This document shows, one piece after another, positions 53,495 through 62,012 of a stretch of 64,000 bases of DNA. The notes under the pieces are model-generated. The model searched no databases. It had not been told where the DNA came from and saw only the letters and a program-made list of their open reading frames with translations. The stretch lies in the NCBI RefSeq assembly GCF_003944705.1, contig NZ_RWIS01000014.1:62001-126000 (forward strand). Reading direction: 5' to 3'. Position 1 is the stretch's first letter; every line of letters begins with the position of its first letter. Made by a program: the position numbers and the translations under genes. This DNA is from Hymenobacter metallilatus (GTDB lineage: Bacteria; Bacteroidota; Bacteroidia; Cytophagales; Hymenobacteraceae).

Positions 53495-54612
53495 ACGGCC
53501 GGGGTGGAAGTGGAAGAGGAAGCAACGACCGTTTTACCACCGTACCAGCGGCGGCGGAACCAGAAGGCCAGGTTGACCAGCGCAATGAGCGCCGGCACCT
53601 CAATCAGCGGCCCAATCACGCCGGCGAAGGCCTGGCCCGAGTTCAGGCCGAACACGCCGATGGCCACGGCAATGGCCAGCTCGAAGTTGTTGCCGGTGGC
53701 CGTGAAGGCAATGCTGGCATTCTCGGCGTAGTCGGCCCCCAGCCACTTGCCGGCGGCAAAGCTGAGCACGAACATCACCCCGAAGTAGAGGGCCAGCGGC
53801 AGGGCGACGCGCAGCACGTCCAGCGGCACCTGCACGATGGTTTCACCCTTCAGACTGAACATGACCACAATGGTGAGCAACAGGGCAATGAGGGTAATGG
53901 GGCTGATGGCCGGAATGAATACCGTGTCATACCACGCATTGCCTTTCAGGCGGCGCAGGATGGTGCGCGAGAGAAAGCCGGCGGCAAAGGGAATGCCCAG
54001 GTAGATGAGCACGCTCTGGGCGATGTCCCAGATGCCAATGTTCACGGCGTAGCCTTTCAGCCCGAAGTAGGGCGGCAGCACCGTGATGAACAGCCAAGCC
54101 AGCACCGAGTAGAACAGCACCTGAAAGATGGAATTCAGGGCCACGAGGCCGGCCGCGTACTCGCGGGAGCCGTCGGCCAGGTCGTTCCACACCAGCACCA
54201 TGGCAATGCAGCGGGCAATGCCGATGAGAATCAGGCCCATCATGTACTCGGGCTTGTCGGGCAGCAGCCAGATAGCTAGCAGGAACATGAGCAGCGGCCC
54301 CACTAGCCAGTTCAGCACCAGCGAGAGGCCGATGATGCGCGTGTTGTTGAAGACCTTGGGCAACTCCTCGTACTTCACCTTGGCCAGCGGCGGGTACATC
54401 ATCAGGATCAGGCCGATAGCCAGCGGTACGTTCACCGTGCCCACCGAGAAGTAGTTGATGGCCCCGTTGATGCCGGGCACGAAATAGCCCAGGCCCACAC
54501 CCAGCGCCATGGCCAGGAATATCCAGAGCGTCAGGCCCCGGTCGAGGCCGGAGAGTTTCTTTTCGGCCAGCACGGCGGGGGCCGGGGGGGTGGGGAGGCT
54601 AAGCGGTGGCAT
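53491..54612 (-). CDS. acr3: Arsenite efflux permease ACR3
   Basis: 373 residues from the ATG of MPPLSLPTPP. About ten helices, with VKYEELPKVFNNTRIIGLSL, the Cys-bearing GIARCIAMVLVWNDLADG, and AFTATGNNFELAIAVAIGVF, all ACR3 signatures. It exports arsenite. Overlaps the GNAT gene by 14 bp and UspA by 4 bp. Confidence 0.95.
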   Translation of the reverse strand: MPPLSLPTPPAPAVLAEKKLSGLDRGLTLWIFLAMALGVGLGYFVPGINGAINYFSVGTVNVPLAIGLILMMYPPLAKVKYEELPKVFNNTRIIGLSLVLNWLVGPLLMFLLAIWLLPDKPEYMMGLILIGIARCIAMVLVWNDLADGSREYAAGLVALNSIFQVLFYSVLAWLFITVLPPYFGLKGYAVNIGIWDIAQSVLIYLGIPFAAGFLSRTILRRLKGNAWYDTVFIPAISPITLIALLLTIVVMFSLKGETIVQVPLDVLRVALPLALYFGVMFVLSFAAGKWLGADYAENASIAFTATGNNFELAIAVAIGVFGLNSGQAFAGVIGPLIEVPALIALVNLAFWFRRRWYGGKTVVASSSTSTPAV

Positions 54613-55165
54613 GAACGGGGGAGGAAAGAAGATAGGAAGGGGCGTCAGGAACGGGACTAGCTTCAACCCCGACCACGGCGCTGCGGCGTTCGAGCAGCAC
54701 CGTGGAGCGCCAGAGGCCGTGCTGCTGGCCAATCCGCTCGCGGCGGCCGACTTCGCGGAAGCCGGCCCCCAAGTGAATGCTGATGCTGGTGGTGTTTTCG
54801 GGGAAGATGCTGGCCTGCAGCGTCCAGATGCCATAGGCCTCGGATTCGGTGCTGAGTGCCGCCAGCAGCTCCCGGCCCACGCCCCGCCCCCGGGCATCAG
54901 CGGCCACGTACACGCTCACCTCGGCCACGCCGCCGTACACGCAGCGGCTCGACACGGGCGAGAGGGCCGCCCAGCCCAATACCCCGCCGCTGCCGCCGTA
55001 GCCAGCATCCACGGCCACCAGACGGCTGTGGGGCAGGTGGGCATAGTCCCACTCGGCCCAGGTGGGGGCTTCGGTCTGGAACGTGGCTTGGCCCGTGGCC
55101 ACGCCTTGCTCGTAAATACGGCGCACAGCGGGCCAGTGCGCGGCGGTCATGGAAAGCAGTTGCAT
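54599..55165 (-). CDS. GNAT acetyltransferase (phosphinothricin/ArsN-like)
   Basis: 188 residues. GNAT fold with EVSVYVAADARGRGVGRELL as the acetyl-CoA site and LGAGFREVGRRERIG near the end. The family contains ArsN-type enzymes that acetylate arsenic-containing toxins or amino-acid analogues. Member of the ars operon; the extra C-terminal 28 residues overlap the ACR3 start. Confidence 0.8.
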   Translation of the reverse strand: MQLLSMTAAHWPAVRRIYEQGVATGQATFQTEAPTWAEWDYAHLPHSRLVAVDAGYGGSGGVLGWAALSPVSSRCVYGGVAEVSVYVAADARGRGVGRELLAALSTESEAYGIWTLQASIFPENTTSISIHLGAGFREVGRRERIGQQHGLWRSTVLLERRSAVVGVEASPVPDAPSYLLSSPVHATA

Positions 55166-55205
55166 AAAAGAGAATGTGTCGGAGCGGAACGGAGATGGGC
55201 GGCAG

Positions 55206-55649
55206 TTAGCGGCGGTTGAGCAGGTAGGCCCCGGCGACGAGCAGCAGCGCCCCGGCCAGCCGGCTCAGCGTGAGGGGGCTGCGGTTGAGGCCCAGCAACC
55301 CCAACTGGTCGAAGAGCAAGGCGGTGAGCAGCTGGCCGGTCACGACCAGGGCGAAGAGGGAGGCCGCGCCTACGCGCTGCAGCGAGAAGGTGATGGCCGC
55401 GATGTAGACCATGCCCAGTGCCCCGCCCGTCCACTGGTACCAGCGCACGCCCTGCACCGCCGCCAGCGTCGGGAGCGAGGCCTGCGTGCTGACCAGCACC
55501 AGCGCGGCGGCCAGCGTGCCCACCAGGTAGGAGGCGAGCACGGCCCACATCACGCTATGAAGGCCCCCGCGCAGTTGGCTGTTCACGGCCGACTGCGTGG
55601 TGAGGGCGGACCCGGCCAGCACCAGCACGAGGAAAGGGAGATATTTCAT
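55206..55649 (-). CDS. DMT-family transporter (DUF606/YdcZ)
   Basis: 147 residues, five helices. It starts with LVLVLAGSALTTQSAVNSQL and contains VRWYQWTGGALGMVYIAAI and LLTALLFDQLGLLGL, typical of DUF606/YdcZ. Role in arsenic resistance is unknown. Gap of 40 bp to the GNAT gene. Confidence 0.85.
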   Translation of the reverse strand: MKYLPFLVLVLAGSALTTQSAVNSQLRGGLHSVMWAVLASYLVGTLAAALVLVSTQASLPTLAAVQGVRWYQWTGGALGMVYIAAITFSLQRVGAASLFALVVTGQLLTALLFDQLGLLGLNRSPLTLSRLAGALLLVAGAYLLNRR

Positions 55650-55681
55650 GGTGGAAACGACCGGGCAGCGAGTGCGCGGCC

Positions 55682-56455
55682 CTAGTAGGCCTTGCGCAGC
55701 ATGTCGGCGTACTCGTTGGGCAGCGGCGAGGCTTCTACTGCCTGCGCCGCTTTCTCCACGTCGTATTCCACCCGAATCAGTTCCGAGCGTACGCTGTTGG
55801 GGTCGGTAAGCGTGGTGTTCTCGTCCAGGTGCAGCAGCTGGTAGGCGGCGCGGGGGTCGCCGTCCTTGGGCTTGCCCACCGAGCCGATGTTGAGGGCGTG
55901 CCGGTAGCGGGTTTCGCCCTCCACCTCGTAGGCGAAGGTGCGGTGGTAGGGCTTGTGGGTGTGGCCGAACAGCATGATGTCGGCGTTAGCATCCTGCAAC
56001 ACCCGCAGGAAGCTGGCTTCGGGCCGGTCCTCAAACAGGTACTCGTTGATTTTGCGCGGTGAGCCGTGCACCATCAGCAGGCTGAGCGTGCAGGGCTCCT
56101 CCTGAAACTCCAGGCGCATGTGCTTGGGCAGCAGGCGCAGGTAGCGCCGCTCGTCGTCGCCCACGACGTGGTTGGTGTAGGCGATGCTTTGCGCGCCCAG
56201 GTCTTTTTCCGTGTCGGTTTTGTAGGCGCAGCCGCAGTTGCTGCTGGCCAGCCCGATGCCCTGGTCGTAATTGCCGGCCAGCGTGGGGATGCCCCGGCGG
56301 CGTACCTCGTTCACCACTTCGTTGGGCCAGGGCGCGTAGCCCACCAAGTCACCCAAGCAGAAAATCATGTCCGGGCGGCGCTGCTCCATATCGGCCAGCG
56401 CTGCTTCGAGGGCCGGCAGGTTGCCGTGCACGTCGGAGAAAAAGGCAATCGTCAT
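55682..56455 (-). CDS. Calcineurin-like metallophosphoesterase in the ars operon
   Basis: 257 residues from the ATG of MTIAFFSDVHG. Metal motifs are SDVHGN, LGDLVGY, GNYDQ (Asp in place of the usual His/Glu), MVHGS and FGHTHKPY. The family hydrolyses phosphodiesters. It follows a hairpin inside the operon and precedes the DMT gene by 32 bp. Confidence 0.85.
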   Translation of the reverse strand: MTIAFFSDVHGNLPALEAALADMEQRRPDMIFCLGDLVGYAPWPNEVVNEVRRRGIPTLAGNYDQGIGLASSNCGCAYKTDTEKDLGAQSIAYTNHVVGDDERRYLRLLPKHMRLEFQEEPCTLSLLMVHGSPRKINEYLFEDRPEASFLRVLQDANADIMLFGHTHKPYHRTFAYEVEGETRYRHALNIGSVGKPKDGDPRAAYQLLHLDENTTLTDPNSVRSELIRVEYDVEKAAQAVEASPLPNEYADMLRKAY

Positions 56456-56489
56456 CAGAAGTAAAACAGAGTGGAGGAAGGAAAAAGCA

Positions 56490-56521
56490 AAACGGCGCAA
56501 CCCGGGAGGGCTGCGCCGTTT
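56490..56521 (-). terminator. Intra-operon terminator or attenuator
   Basis: AAACGGCGCA and TGCGCCGTTT form a 10-bp stem with a 12-base loop, followed on the minus strand by TGCTTTTTCC. It lies between DUF6428 and phosphoesterase genes, so it could lower expression of the downstream genes. Confidence 0.6.
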
Positions 56522-56527
56522 GTCAGT

Positions 56528-56992
56528 CTAGCAGCACCCGCCGCCCGGCGTGCAGCCGCCAGCCGTTTGCACCTGAGGCAGGACAATTTGCTGAGCCGCC
56601 GGAATGCCGCAGGCATCCTGAGCCAGGCAAGCCGTTTGCTTGGCCGTGAGCACGAAATCGGTGCCGTCGAAGGTCAAACCGAACTTGCCGATGGTGGCCT
56701 GCTGGTACTCCACCTCAATGCCCAGGTCTTCGGTGCCCAGGATTTTCTCCGACAGGTTGAGGATGTGCAGGAATTTCTGGGGAGCCAACCGGTGGTCGTA
56801 GTCGCCGGCCTCCCAGAGCTGGAAGTTGGCGACCTGCTCCTGGCGCTCCACGCCGCCGCAGTCGATGAAGTGCTTGCTCACCAAGCCCACTTCCGTAACG
56901 TGGAAGTGCGCGGGCAGGTACTCGCCCGTGGGCAAACGGAAATTGACGGCTTCCACTTCGGCCAAAGCCTGCTTGATTTCAGAGATTTTCAT
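56528..56992 (-). CDS. DUF6428 family protein
   Basis: 154 residues from the ATG of MKISEIKQAL. Core LPTGEYLPAHFHVTEVGLVS and WEAGDYDHRLAPQKFLHILN, then FVLTAKQTACLAQDACGIPA. The C-terminus is Cys-rich (GGCTPGGGCC), which could bind arsenite or another metal. This family is regularly found after ArsR genes in Bacteroidota; function unknown. Confidence 0.8.
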   Translation of the reverse strand: MKISEIKQALAEVEAVNFRLPTGEYLPAHFHVTEVGLVSKHFIDCGGVERQEQVANFQLWEAGDYDHRLAPQKFLHILNLSEKILGTEDLGIEVEYQQATIGKFGLTFDGTDFVLTAKQTACLAQDACGIPAAQQIVLPQVQTAGGCTPGGGCC

Positions 56993-57032
56993 GGCGTTAC
57001 GTGTTGATAAGAGGATGAAAAAGGGATGGGGC

Positions 57033-57383
57033 CTAGCAGGCGCAGGCATCGTCGGGGCCGCAGGCCGCGCCGCTGGTGGCTTCTAGGAAAAAGGCCGTGA
57101 ACTGCTGGTGGACCCGTTGCAGCAGCTCGGTGTTGAGGCAGTAGCAGACGGTGAGGCCGTCGATTTCACCGCGTATCAGATCCAGGGCTTTCAGCTCCTG
57201 CAGGTGCTGGGAAACGGCGGTGCGGGAGAGCGGCAACTCAGCGGCGATATCACCCGATATGCAGGTCTGCTTGCTGGCCAGCAGCTGAATGATGGCCACT
57301 CGCGCCGGGTGGGCCAGGGCCTTGGCCACGCGGGACAAGTGCTGCTGCTCTTCGGTAAAGGCGGCGGTTTTAGCGTAGGTCAT
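57033..57383 (-). CDS. arsR: ArsR-family repressor of the ars operon
   Basis: 116 residues. Winged helix core SGDIAAELPLSRTAVSQHLQ with C41 in KQTCISGDI, and the wing EIDGLTVCYCLN. The tail has GAACGPDDACAC, a good arsenite-binding set of cysteines. Overlaps the upstream 91-residue gene by 14 bp. A palindrome at 57671-57690 is the likely operator. Confidence 0.92.
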   Translation of the reverse strand: MTYAKTAAFTEEQQHLSRVAKALAHPARVAIIQLLASKQTCISGDIAAELPLSRTAVSQHLQELKALDLIRGEIDGLTVCYCLNTELLQRVHQQFTAFFLEATSGAACGPDDACAC

Positions 57384-57645
57384 GGGAGGAAGCCGGAAGT
57401 GGTTCGGGGGAAGTAGAAGGCACTGCCGTCGCCGTCAGCAGTTGGGTAAGCAGGGTTTCGGCACGTTGGTATGCGCGCTGCTCAGCTGCTTTGAGCCGCT
57501 GCTCGTCGCCCCCGCCCGGCAGGCCGTTGTAGCCGCCTTGTGTTTGCAGGCGCAGGCTTTCCAGCACCAGGCATTCGGTGCGCAGTACCCGTTCGAGCAC
57601 GACGCGCAGCAACGGATGAACCGGCGTATCAGGGGAGGAAGACAT
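57370..57645 (-). CDS. Small hypothetical protein, first gene of the ars operon
   Basis: 91 residues from the ATG of MSSSPDTPVH. Mostly helical (LLRVVLERVLRTECLVLESL, LKAAEQRAYQRAETLLTQLL) with a Pro/Ser-rich tail overlapping the arsR start by 14 bp, so translation is coupled. No family recognised. It starts 25 bp downstream of the operator. Confidence 0.6.
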   Translation of the reverse strand: MSSSPDTPVHPLLRVVLERVLRTECLVLESLRLQTQGGYNGLPGGGDEQRLKAAEQRAYQRAETLLTQLLTATAVPSTSPEPLPASSHDLR

Positions 57646-57670
57646 AGCAGCAGGTAGCCAAGCAGGAAGT

Positions 57671-57690
57671 ATGTCGCAAATATACGACAT
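57671..57690 (-). promoter_or_regulatory. ars promoter with overlapping ArsR operator
   Basis: A perfect palindrome ATGTCG-N8-CGACAT encloses TATATTTG on the minus strand, which fits the -7 consensus TAnnTTTG. A repressor bound here would cover the promoter. A second palindrome GACGT-N6-ACGTC follows at 57696-57711. Confidence 0.7.
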
Positions 57691-57731
57691 TGCATGACGT
57701 ATGTTTACGTCGCACCTACTTTCTTCTTCGT

Positions 57732-60700
57732 ATGCCGGTAGAATTTCTGAGTGACGAGCAAGCCGCTCGCTACGGACGCTTCTTTGCCGACCCCAGCCCC
57801 GAGCAGTTGGCCCGTTTCTTTTACCTGAGCCCGGATGATCGGGCATTCGTGGCCCGGCGACGACGCCGGCCCAACCAGCTCGGCTGTGCCGTGCAACTTG
57901 GCACCCTACGCTATTTGGGGACCTTCCTGCCTGAACCTACCCAGGTGCCGGCCGTTGTCGTGGAGACGCTGGCCGCACAGTTACAGGTCGACCCCACCGA
58001 GTGGACAGCGTACGGTAAGCGCGTCAGCACATGGTACGAACACCAGACGGCGGTGCTGGCCTACCTGCACTATGTCCCCTTCGAAGCCGCACAGGCGTTT
58101 CGACTTACACGCTGGCTCTACGCACAGGTCACCACCAGCACCGTACGCCCCAGCGTGTTGTTTGACCTGGCCACCGCCCACCTGGTCGCCCTACGCGTGG
58201 TACTGCCCGGCGTCACGGTGCTGGCCCGCCTCATTGCGCGGGTGCGTGAGCGCACTGGTCGTCATATCTACCGCCAGGTGGTTGCACGGTTGAATGCGAC
58301 GCAACAGAACGCCCTGGAGACCTTGCTCGTGGTATTGCCCGGCGGGCGGCTCACCCTCTTGGAAGTATTGCGCACGTCCCCTACCCGCGTTTCCGCCCCC
58401 GCGCTGGTCGCCGCGCTACAACGGCTGGACCAGATTCGCGCCCTCGGTGTCGGCGACGTGCCCCTGAGCGACCTGCCGGAAGCCCGCCTGGCGCGCATGG
58501 CCCGGCACGCGCAGCTGGCCTGGGCCCAGCCGCTTTTGCGCATGGGGACGGAACGCCGGGTCGCCACATTGCTGGCTTTCGTGCAGGCGCTGGAACGCAC
58601 CGCTACCGATGACATTCTGGAATTGTTTGACGGGCTGATGAGTGCATTGGCCCTGCGCGGGGAGGCGAAACGGCGGCGCGAGCGGCTGCGCTCCCTCAAA
58701 GACCTGGACGAGGCCGCGCTGCTATTACAACAGGCCGTGCGCATCCTGCTGGACGAGACGGTACCTGATGCGGCCCTGCGGCAGCGGGTACTCAGCACCC
58801 TGGGCGAAACCGCGCTCCGGGAGGCGGCCGATGCCGTGCAGGACCTGGCCAGCAGCGAGGACGACCCGATGCTCCAGGTGCTGGCCGGCAGCTACGCCAC
58901 GGTTCGCCGCTTTTTGCCCGCACTGCTCGGCGGCCTGGTCTTCGAGGGCTCTCCGTCGGCCAAGTCCTTGCTTGATGCCTGGCACTTTTTACAGCAGCAA
59001 GAGCAGCCCGGTCGGGGCCGGCCTAAATGGGCCACCGCCCCCGTGGCGGTTATTCCGAAAAGCTGGGCCCTGCGCGTCTTTCCCGGCAAAGGGGACGTCA
59101 ACCCGCATGCGTACACGCTGTGCGTGCTGGACCGGCTGCACCAGGCCCTGCGCCGCCGAGAAGTCTTCGTGCCGCGCAGCGAACGGTTTGGCGACCCACG
59201 CGCCGAATTGCTCCGGGGCGAGGCCTGGGCGGAGGCGCGGGATTCGGTGGCCCGTGCCCTGGACCGCTCCATCGACCCCGCCGTAGAATTGGCCCGCCTG
59301 CAACAGCAACTGCATGCCGCCTATACCGAAGTAAGCGCTAACCTGGCCCGGAATACGGCCCTGCAACTGCTGCAGATCGACGGTCAACCGTCCATTACCT
59401 TGACTCCGCTGGCGGCCCAGCAGGAGCTGGCCAGCCTGACGCGCCTACGCGAACAGCTGGCGGAGAAGTTGCCCCCGGTCGAGTTGGCCGCTCTTCTGCT
59501 GGAAGTGGAGGCCTTCACCGGCTTTGCCAGCGCCTTTACGCACGTGGCCGACGGGCAAACCGCTGCGACCGACCTGCCCTTGAGCATCTGCGCCGTACTG
59601 CTGGCCCAGGCCTGCAACATCGGGCTGAAAACGGTGGCGCGGGCCGATGTGCCCGCCCTGACGCTGCCCCGCCTCTCGTGGGTACAGCAAAACTACCTGC
59701 GCGCCGAAACCCTGACGGCGGCCAATGCCCGGCTGGTGGACGGCCAAGCCCAGTTGCCCCTGGCCCAGGCCTGGGGCGGCGGGGAGGTGGCCTCCGCCGA
59801 TGGGATGCGCTTCGTCGTGCCCGTGCGCACCATCTACGCGGGCTGGAACAGCAAGTACTTCGCCTCCCAGCGGGGGGTTACCTATTATAATTTCACCAGC
59901 AACCAGTTCTCGGGCATCCACGGCATTGTCATTCCCGGCACGCTGCGCGACTCCTTGTTTATTCTGGCTGGGCTGCTGGAACAACAAACCAGCCTGGACC
60001 CCCGCGAAATTATGGCCGATACGCACGGTTTCAGCGAAGTAGTATTCGGGCTCTTTTCGCTGCTGGGCTTCCGCTTCAGCCCCCGGCTGGCCGATCTGCC
60101 GGACCAGCGGTTCTGGCGTCTCCATAAAGAGGATGACTATGGTCCGCTCAACGAGTTGAGTCGTCACGTCATCAATGCCCGGCTCATTTCGGAGCACTGG
60201 GACGATATGCTCCGGCTGGCTGGTTCGCTCAAATTGGGTAAGGTCAAGGCTACGGCCGTCATGCGCACCCTGCAACGGGCCGGCTCCCTCTCGGGTCTGG
60301 GGCGGGCGGTGGCCGAGCTGGGGCGGGTGGAGAAAACCCTCTACCTGCTGGCCTATGTGCACGATGAGGCGTACCGGCGGCGTATTCTGGTGCAACTCAA
60401 CCGGGGTGAAGGTCGGCACGCGCTGGCCCGGGCCGTCTTTCACGGCAAGAAGGGCGAGCTGCGCCAACGCTACCGGGAGGGCATGGAGGACCAGTTGGGA
60501 GCCTTGGGCCTGGTGGTGAATGCGTTGGTGCTATGGAACACGCGGTATTTGCAGCAAGCCCTACAAGAGTGGCCAGCAACGGAAGCGGCCCTACTACCGG
60601 ACGATGTGGCGCGCCTGTCGCCCCTGTTGCACGAGCACGTCAATATGTTGGGCCGCTACGATTTTACGCTGCCCGAAAGCATTGCGGCGGGGCAGTTGCG

Positions 60701-60752
60701 CCCGTTGCGCAACCCCGAAAACTGGCAGGAGCGGTTTGTTCCTGTAGAATAA
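57732..60752 (+). CDS. tnpA: Tn3-family transposase TnpA
   Basis: 1006 residues from the ATG of MPVEFLSDEQ, full length for the family. Residues 1-160 are the DNA-binding DUF4158-like domain (ARYGRFFADPSPEQLARFFY, then RRRRPNQLGCAVQLGTLRYL). The DDE catalytic core is the C-terminal third: SADGMRFVVPVRTIYAGWN carries the first Asp, IMADTHGFSEVVFGLF the second, and EVEKTLY-like RVEKTLYLLAYVHDEAYRRR lies before the final Glu region. It catalyses replicative transposition. Confidence 0.95.
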   Translation: MPVEFLSDEQAARYGRFFADPSPEQLARFFYLSPDDRAFVARRRRRPNQLGCAVQLGTLRYLGTFLPEPTQVPAVVVETLAAQLQVDPTEWTAYGKRVSTWYEHQTAVLAYLHYVPFEAAQAFRLTRWLYAQVTTSTVRPSVLFDLATAHLVALRVVLPGVTVLARLIARVRERTGRHIYRQVVARLNATQQNALETLLVVLPGGRLTLLEVLRTSPTRVSAPALVAALQRLDQIRALGVGDVPLSDLPEARLARMARHAQLAWAQPLLRMGTERRVATLLAFVQALERTATDDILELFDGLMSALALRGEAKRRRERLRSLKDLDEAALLLQQAVRILLDETVPDAALRQRVLSTLGETALREAADAVQDLASSEDDPMLQVLAGSYATVRRFLPALLGGLVFEGSPSAKSLLDAWHFLQQQEQPGRGRPKWATAPVAVIPKSWALRVFPGKGDVNPHAYTLCVLDRLHQALRRREVFVPRSERFGDPRAELLRGEAWAEARDSVARALDRSIDPAVELARLQQQLHAAYTEVSANLARNTALQLLQIDGQPSITLTPLAAQQELASLTRLREQLAEKLPPVELAALLLEVEAFTGFASAFTHVADGQTAATDLPLSICAVLLAQACNIGLKTVARADVPALTLPRLSWVQQNYLRAETLTAANARLVDGQAQLPLAQAWGGGEVASADGMRFVVPVRTIYAGWNSKYFASQRGVTYYNFTSNQFSGIHGIVIPGTLRDSLFILAGLLEQQTSLDPREIMADTHGFSEVVFGLFSLLGFRFSPRLADLPDQRFWRLHKEDDYGPLNELSRHVINARLISEHWDDMLRLAGSLKLGKVKATAVMRTLQRAGSLSGLGRAVAELGRVEKTLYLLAYVHDEAYRRRILVQLNRGEGRHALARAVFHGKKGELRQRYREGMEDQLGALGLVVNALVLWNTRYLQQALQEWPATEAALLPDDVARLSPLLHEHVNMLGRYDFTLPESIAAGQLRPLRNPENWQERFVPVE

Positions 60753-60781
60753 CGGAGCGGATAGCAGACCGACCGGAGTCA

Positions 60782-61351
60782 CTACACCAGGTATTTGTGC
60801 ATCGTCGCCACGGGGACGCCGGTCGCCACTTGAATCTTTTTAAAGCTTAGGCCCGTGCTGCGCAGCCGGCGTAATTCGGCAATCATCTCCGGAGCCAGGG
60901 CGGGGCGGCCCGGTTTTTTGCTGCTCCGCGCCTGCCCGGTTTTAATGCGCTCCGAAAAACGTACCCGTTCCTGCTTGGCAATGGCGGCCAGAAAGCCAAT
61001 GATGGCATCCCGGAATAAACCCGTGCTGTCCAGGTACTGCTCGGTGAAAGACTTGAACTGCACCCCGACGGCGGTGAGCCGCTGCAGGTGATTGAGCGTC
61101 TCGGTTACGCCCTCGCGGCTAAAGCGGTCCAGCGCCCAGAATAGCACTACATCAAAACGGCGCTGGTGCGCATCCACGAACAATTGTTGGAACTGGGGAC
61201 GTTCTGCGTTGCCGCCGCTTTCCTGATCCGTGTACTCCTTATAAATAGCGTAGCCCAGCCGCTGCGCGAAGTCCCGCAGTTCCCGTAGCTGGTTTTCGTT
61301 AGTCTGCCCTTTGTCCTTAGTACTGACACGGGCGTAAATCGCGGCCCTCAT
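60782..61351 (-). CDS. tnpR: Serine recombinase (Tn3 resolvase)
   Basis: 189 residues. Catalytic Ser in IYARVSTKDKGQTNENQL, then WALDRFSREGVTETLNHL, and FRDAIIGFLAAIAKQERVRF; the helix-turn-helix is at the end (LSFKKIQVATGVPVATMHKY). It resolves transposition cointegrates at a res site. Convergent with tnpA, with 29 bp between them. Confidence 0.92.
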   Translation of the reverse strand: MRAAIYARVSTKDKGQTNENQLRELRDFAQRLGYAIYKEYTDQESGGNAERPQFQQLFVDAHQRRFDVVLFWALDRFSREGVTETLNHLQRLTAVGVQFKSFTEQYLDSTGLFRDAIIGFLAAIAKQERVRFSERIKTGQARSSKKPGRPALAPEMIAELRRLRSTGLSFKKIQVATGVPVATMHKYLV

Positions 61352-61773
61352 CGGTCTTTGCAGGTGTTCTGTACGTGTTCACGCCATGTTACGGGCGGCC
61401 CATGCATACGATCGGACACCTTCCTAAATCCATCGGCACTCAGCATGCCAACAAGTTCTGCCAGCTCATACACCTTTTGCAGTGGCTGATTGACAAAGTA
61501 CGACCCCTTTTTTTCGTGGAAACCAAACGAAAACCCTGCTTCGAAATGCGTAGGGGCCATTTCAATATTACCGTAGCCTGCTGAAGTCGTGAGCATGACG
61601 CCAACACAATATTCTCCCTCAATGGCAATCACGGCGAAACGATGACAATGCTCTCTGAGCTTGTCTTCACAGTTCATAATCCTTTTACCTCCCTTAGGAT
61701 AGATGGCATCAGGATGAAATTTATAGATACCTCGCACGACACGCTCGGTAGTGTATAGGCGTTGAATACTCAT
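61348..61773 (-). CDS. Hypothetical protein upstream of the resolvase
   Basis: 141 residues from the ATG of MSIQRLYTTE. No family recognised, no membrane segment. It overlaps the resolvase start by 4 bp (ATGA), so both are translated together. AT-richer than tnpA. It contains FAVIAIEGEYCVGVMLTTSA and FGFHEKKGSYFVNQPLQKVY. Confidence 0.6.
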   Translation of the reverse strand: MSIQRLYTTERVVRGIYKFHPDAIYPKGGKRIMNCEDKLREHCHRFAVIAIEGEYCVGVMLTTSAGYGNIEMAPTHFEAGFSFGFHEKKGSYFVNQPLQKVYELAELVGMLSADGFRKVSDRMHGPPVTWREHVQNTCKDR

Positions 61774-61779
61774 TCGCAA

Positions 61780-61959
61780 AACTACTGTTTCTCGAATGAG
61801 TTTGCCACCCGCCTTCTCCGCCCCGAGAGGGGCGTTTTAGCGGATTGTTTTCGGGAGGGTTTTTCGAACGCTTTTTCCGAGCCCGACTCAGGGTGATTTT
61901 CGAGATGCTCCCGACTGCTCTTAAGATCTTTTTTCAGAACATCTGAAATGTCATATGCT
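61780..61959. other. Repeat-rich stretch, possible res site
   Basis: 180 bp with several short inverted elements: CGCCCC/GGGGCG followed by TTTT, TCGGGAG against CTCCCGA, and repeated TTTTCGA/TTTTTCGAA. Placed between the orphan-resolvase pair and the terminal repeat, where Tn3 elements may keep their resolution site. Confidence 0.35.
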
Positions 61960-61997
61960 CTTAGCGGGAATTTCTGTTCTTACTCTAGTGCTACCCC
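61960..61997 (-). repeat. Right terminal inverted repeat of the Tn3 element
   Basis: 38 bp; on the minus strand it starts GGGGTAGCACTAGAG and ends CCCGCTAAG, matching the GGGG...TAAG layout of Tn3 ends. Just outside, the histidine kinase coding sequence resumes. Confidence 0.75.
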
Positions 61998-62012
61998 CTT
62001 TACTACGCCGAC

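Larger units (their letters stand above)
57732..61997. mobile_element. Tn3-family transposon core (left end not found)
   Basis: Transposase, serine resolvase, a small orphan and a right terminal repeat lie together. The repeat is 38 bp, starting GGGG and ending TAAG when read inwards, as in Tn3 elements. I could not find a matching left repeat in the window by eye, so the left limit is only the transposase start and the element may extend further left, possibly over the ars operon. Confidence 0.7.
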
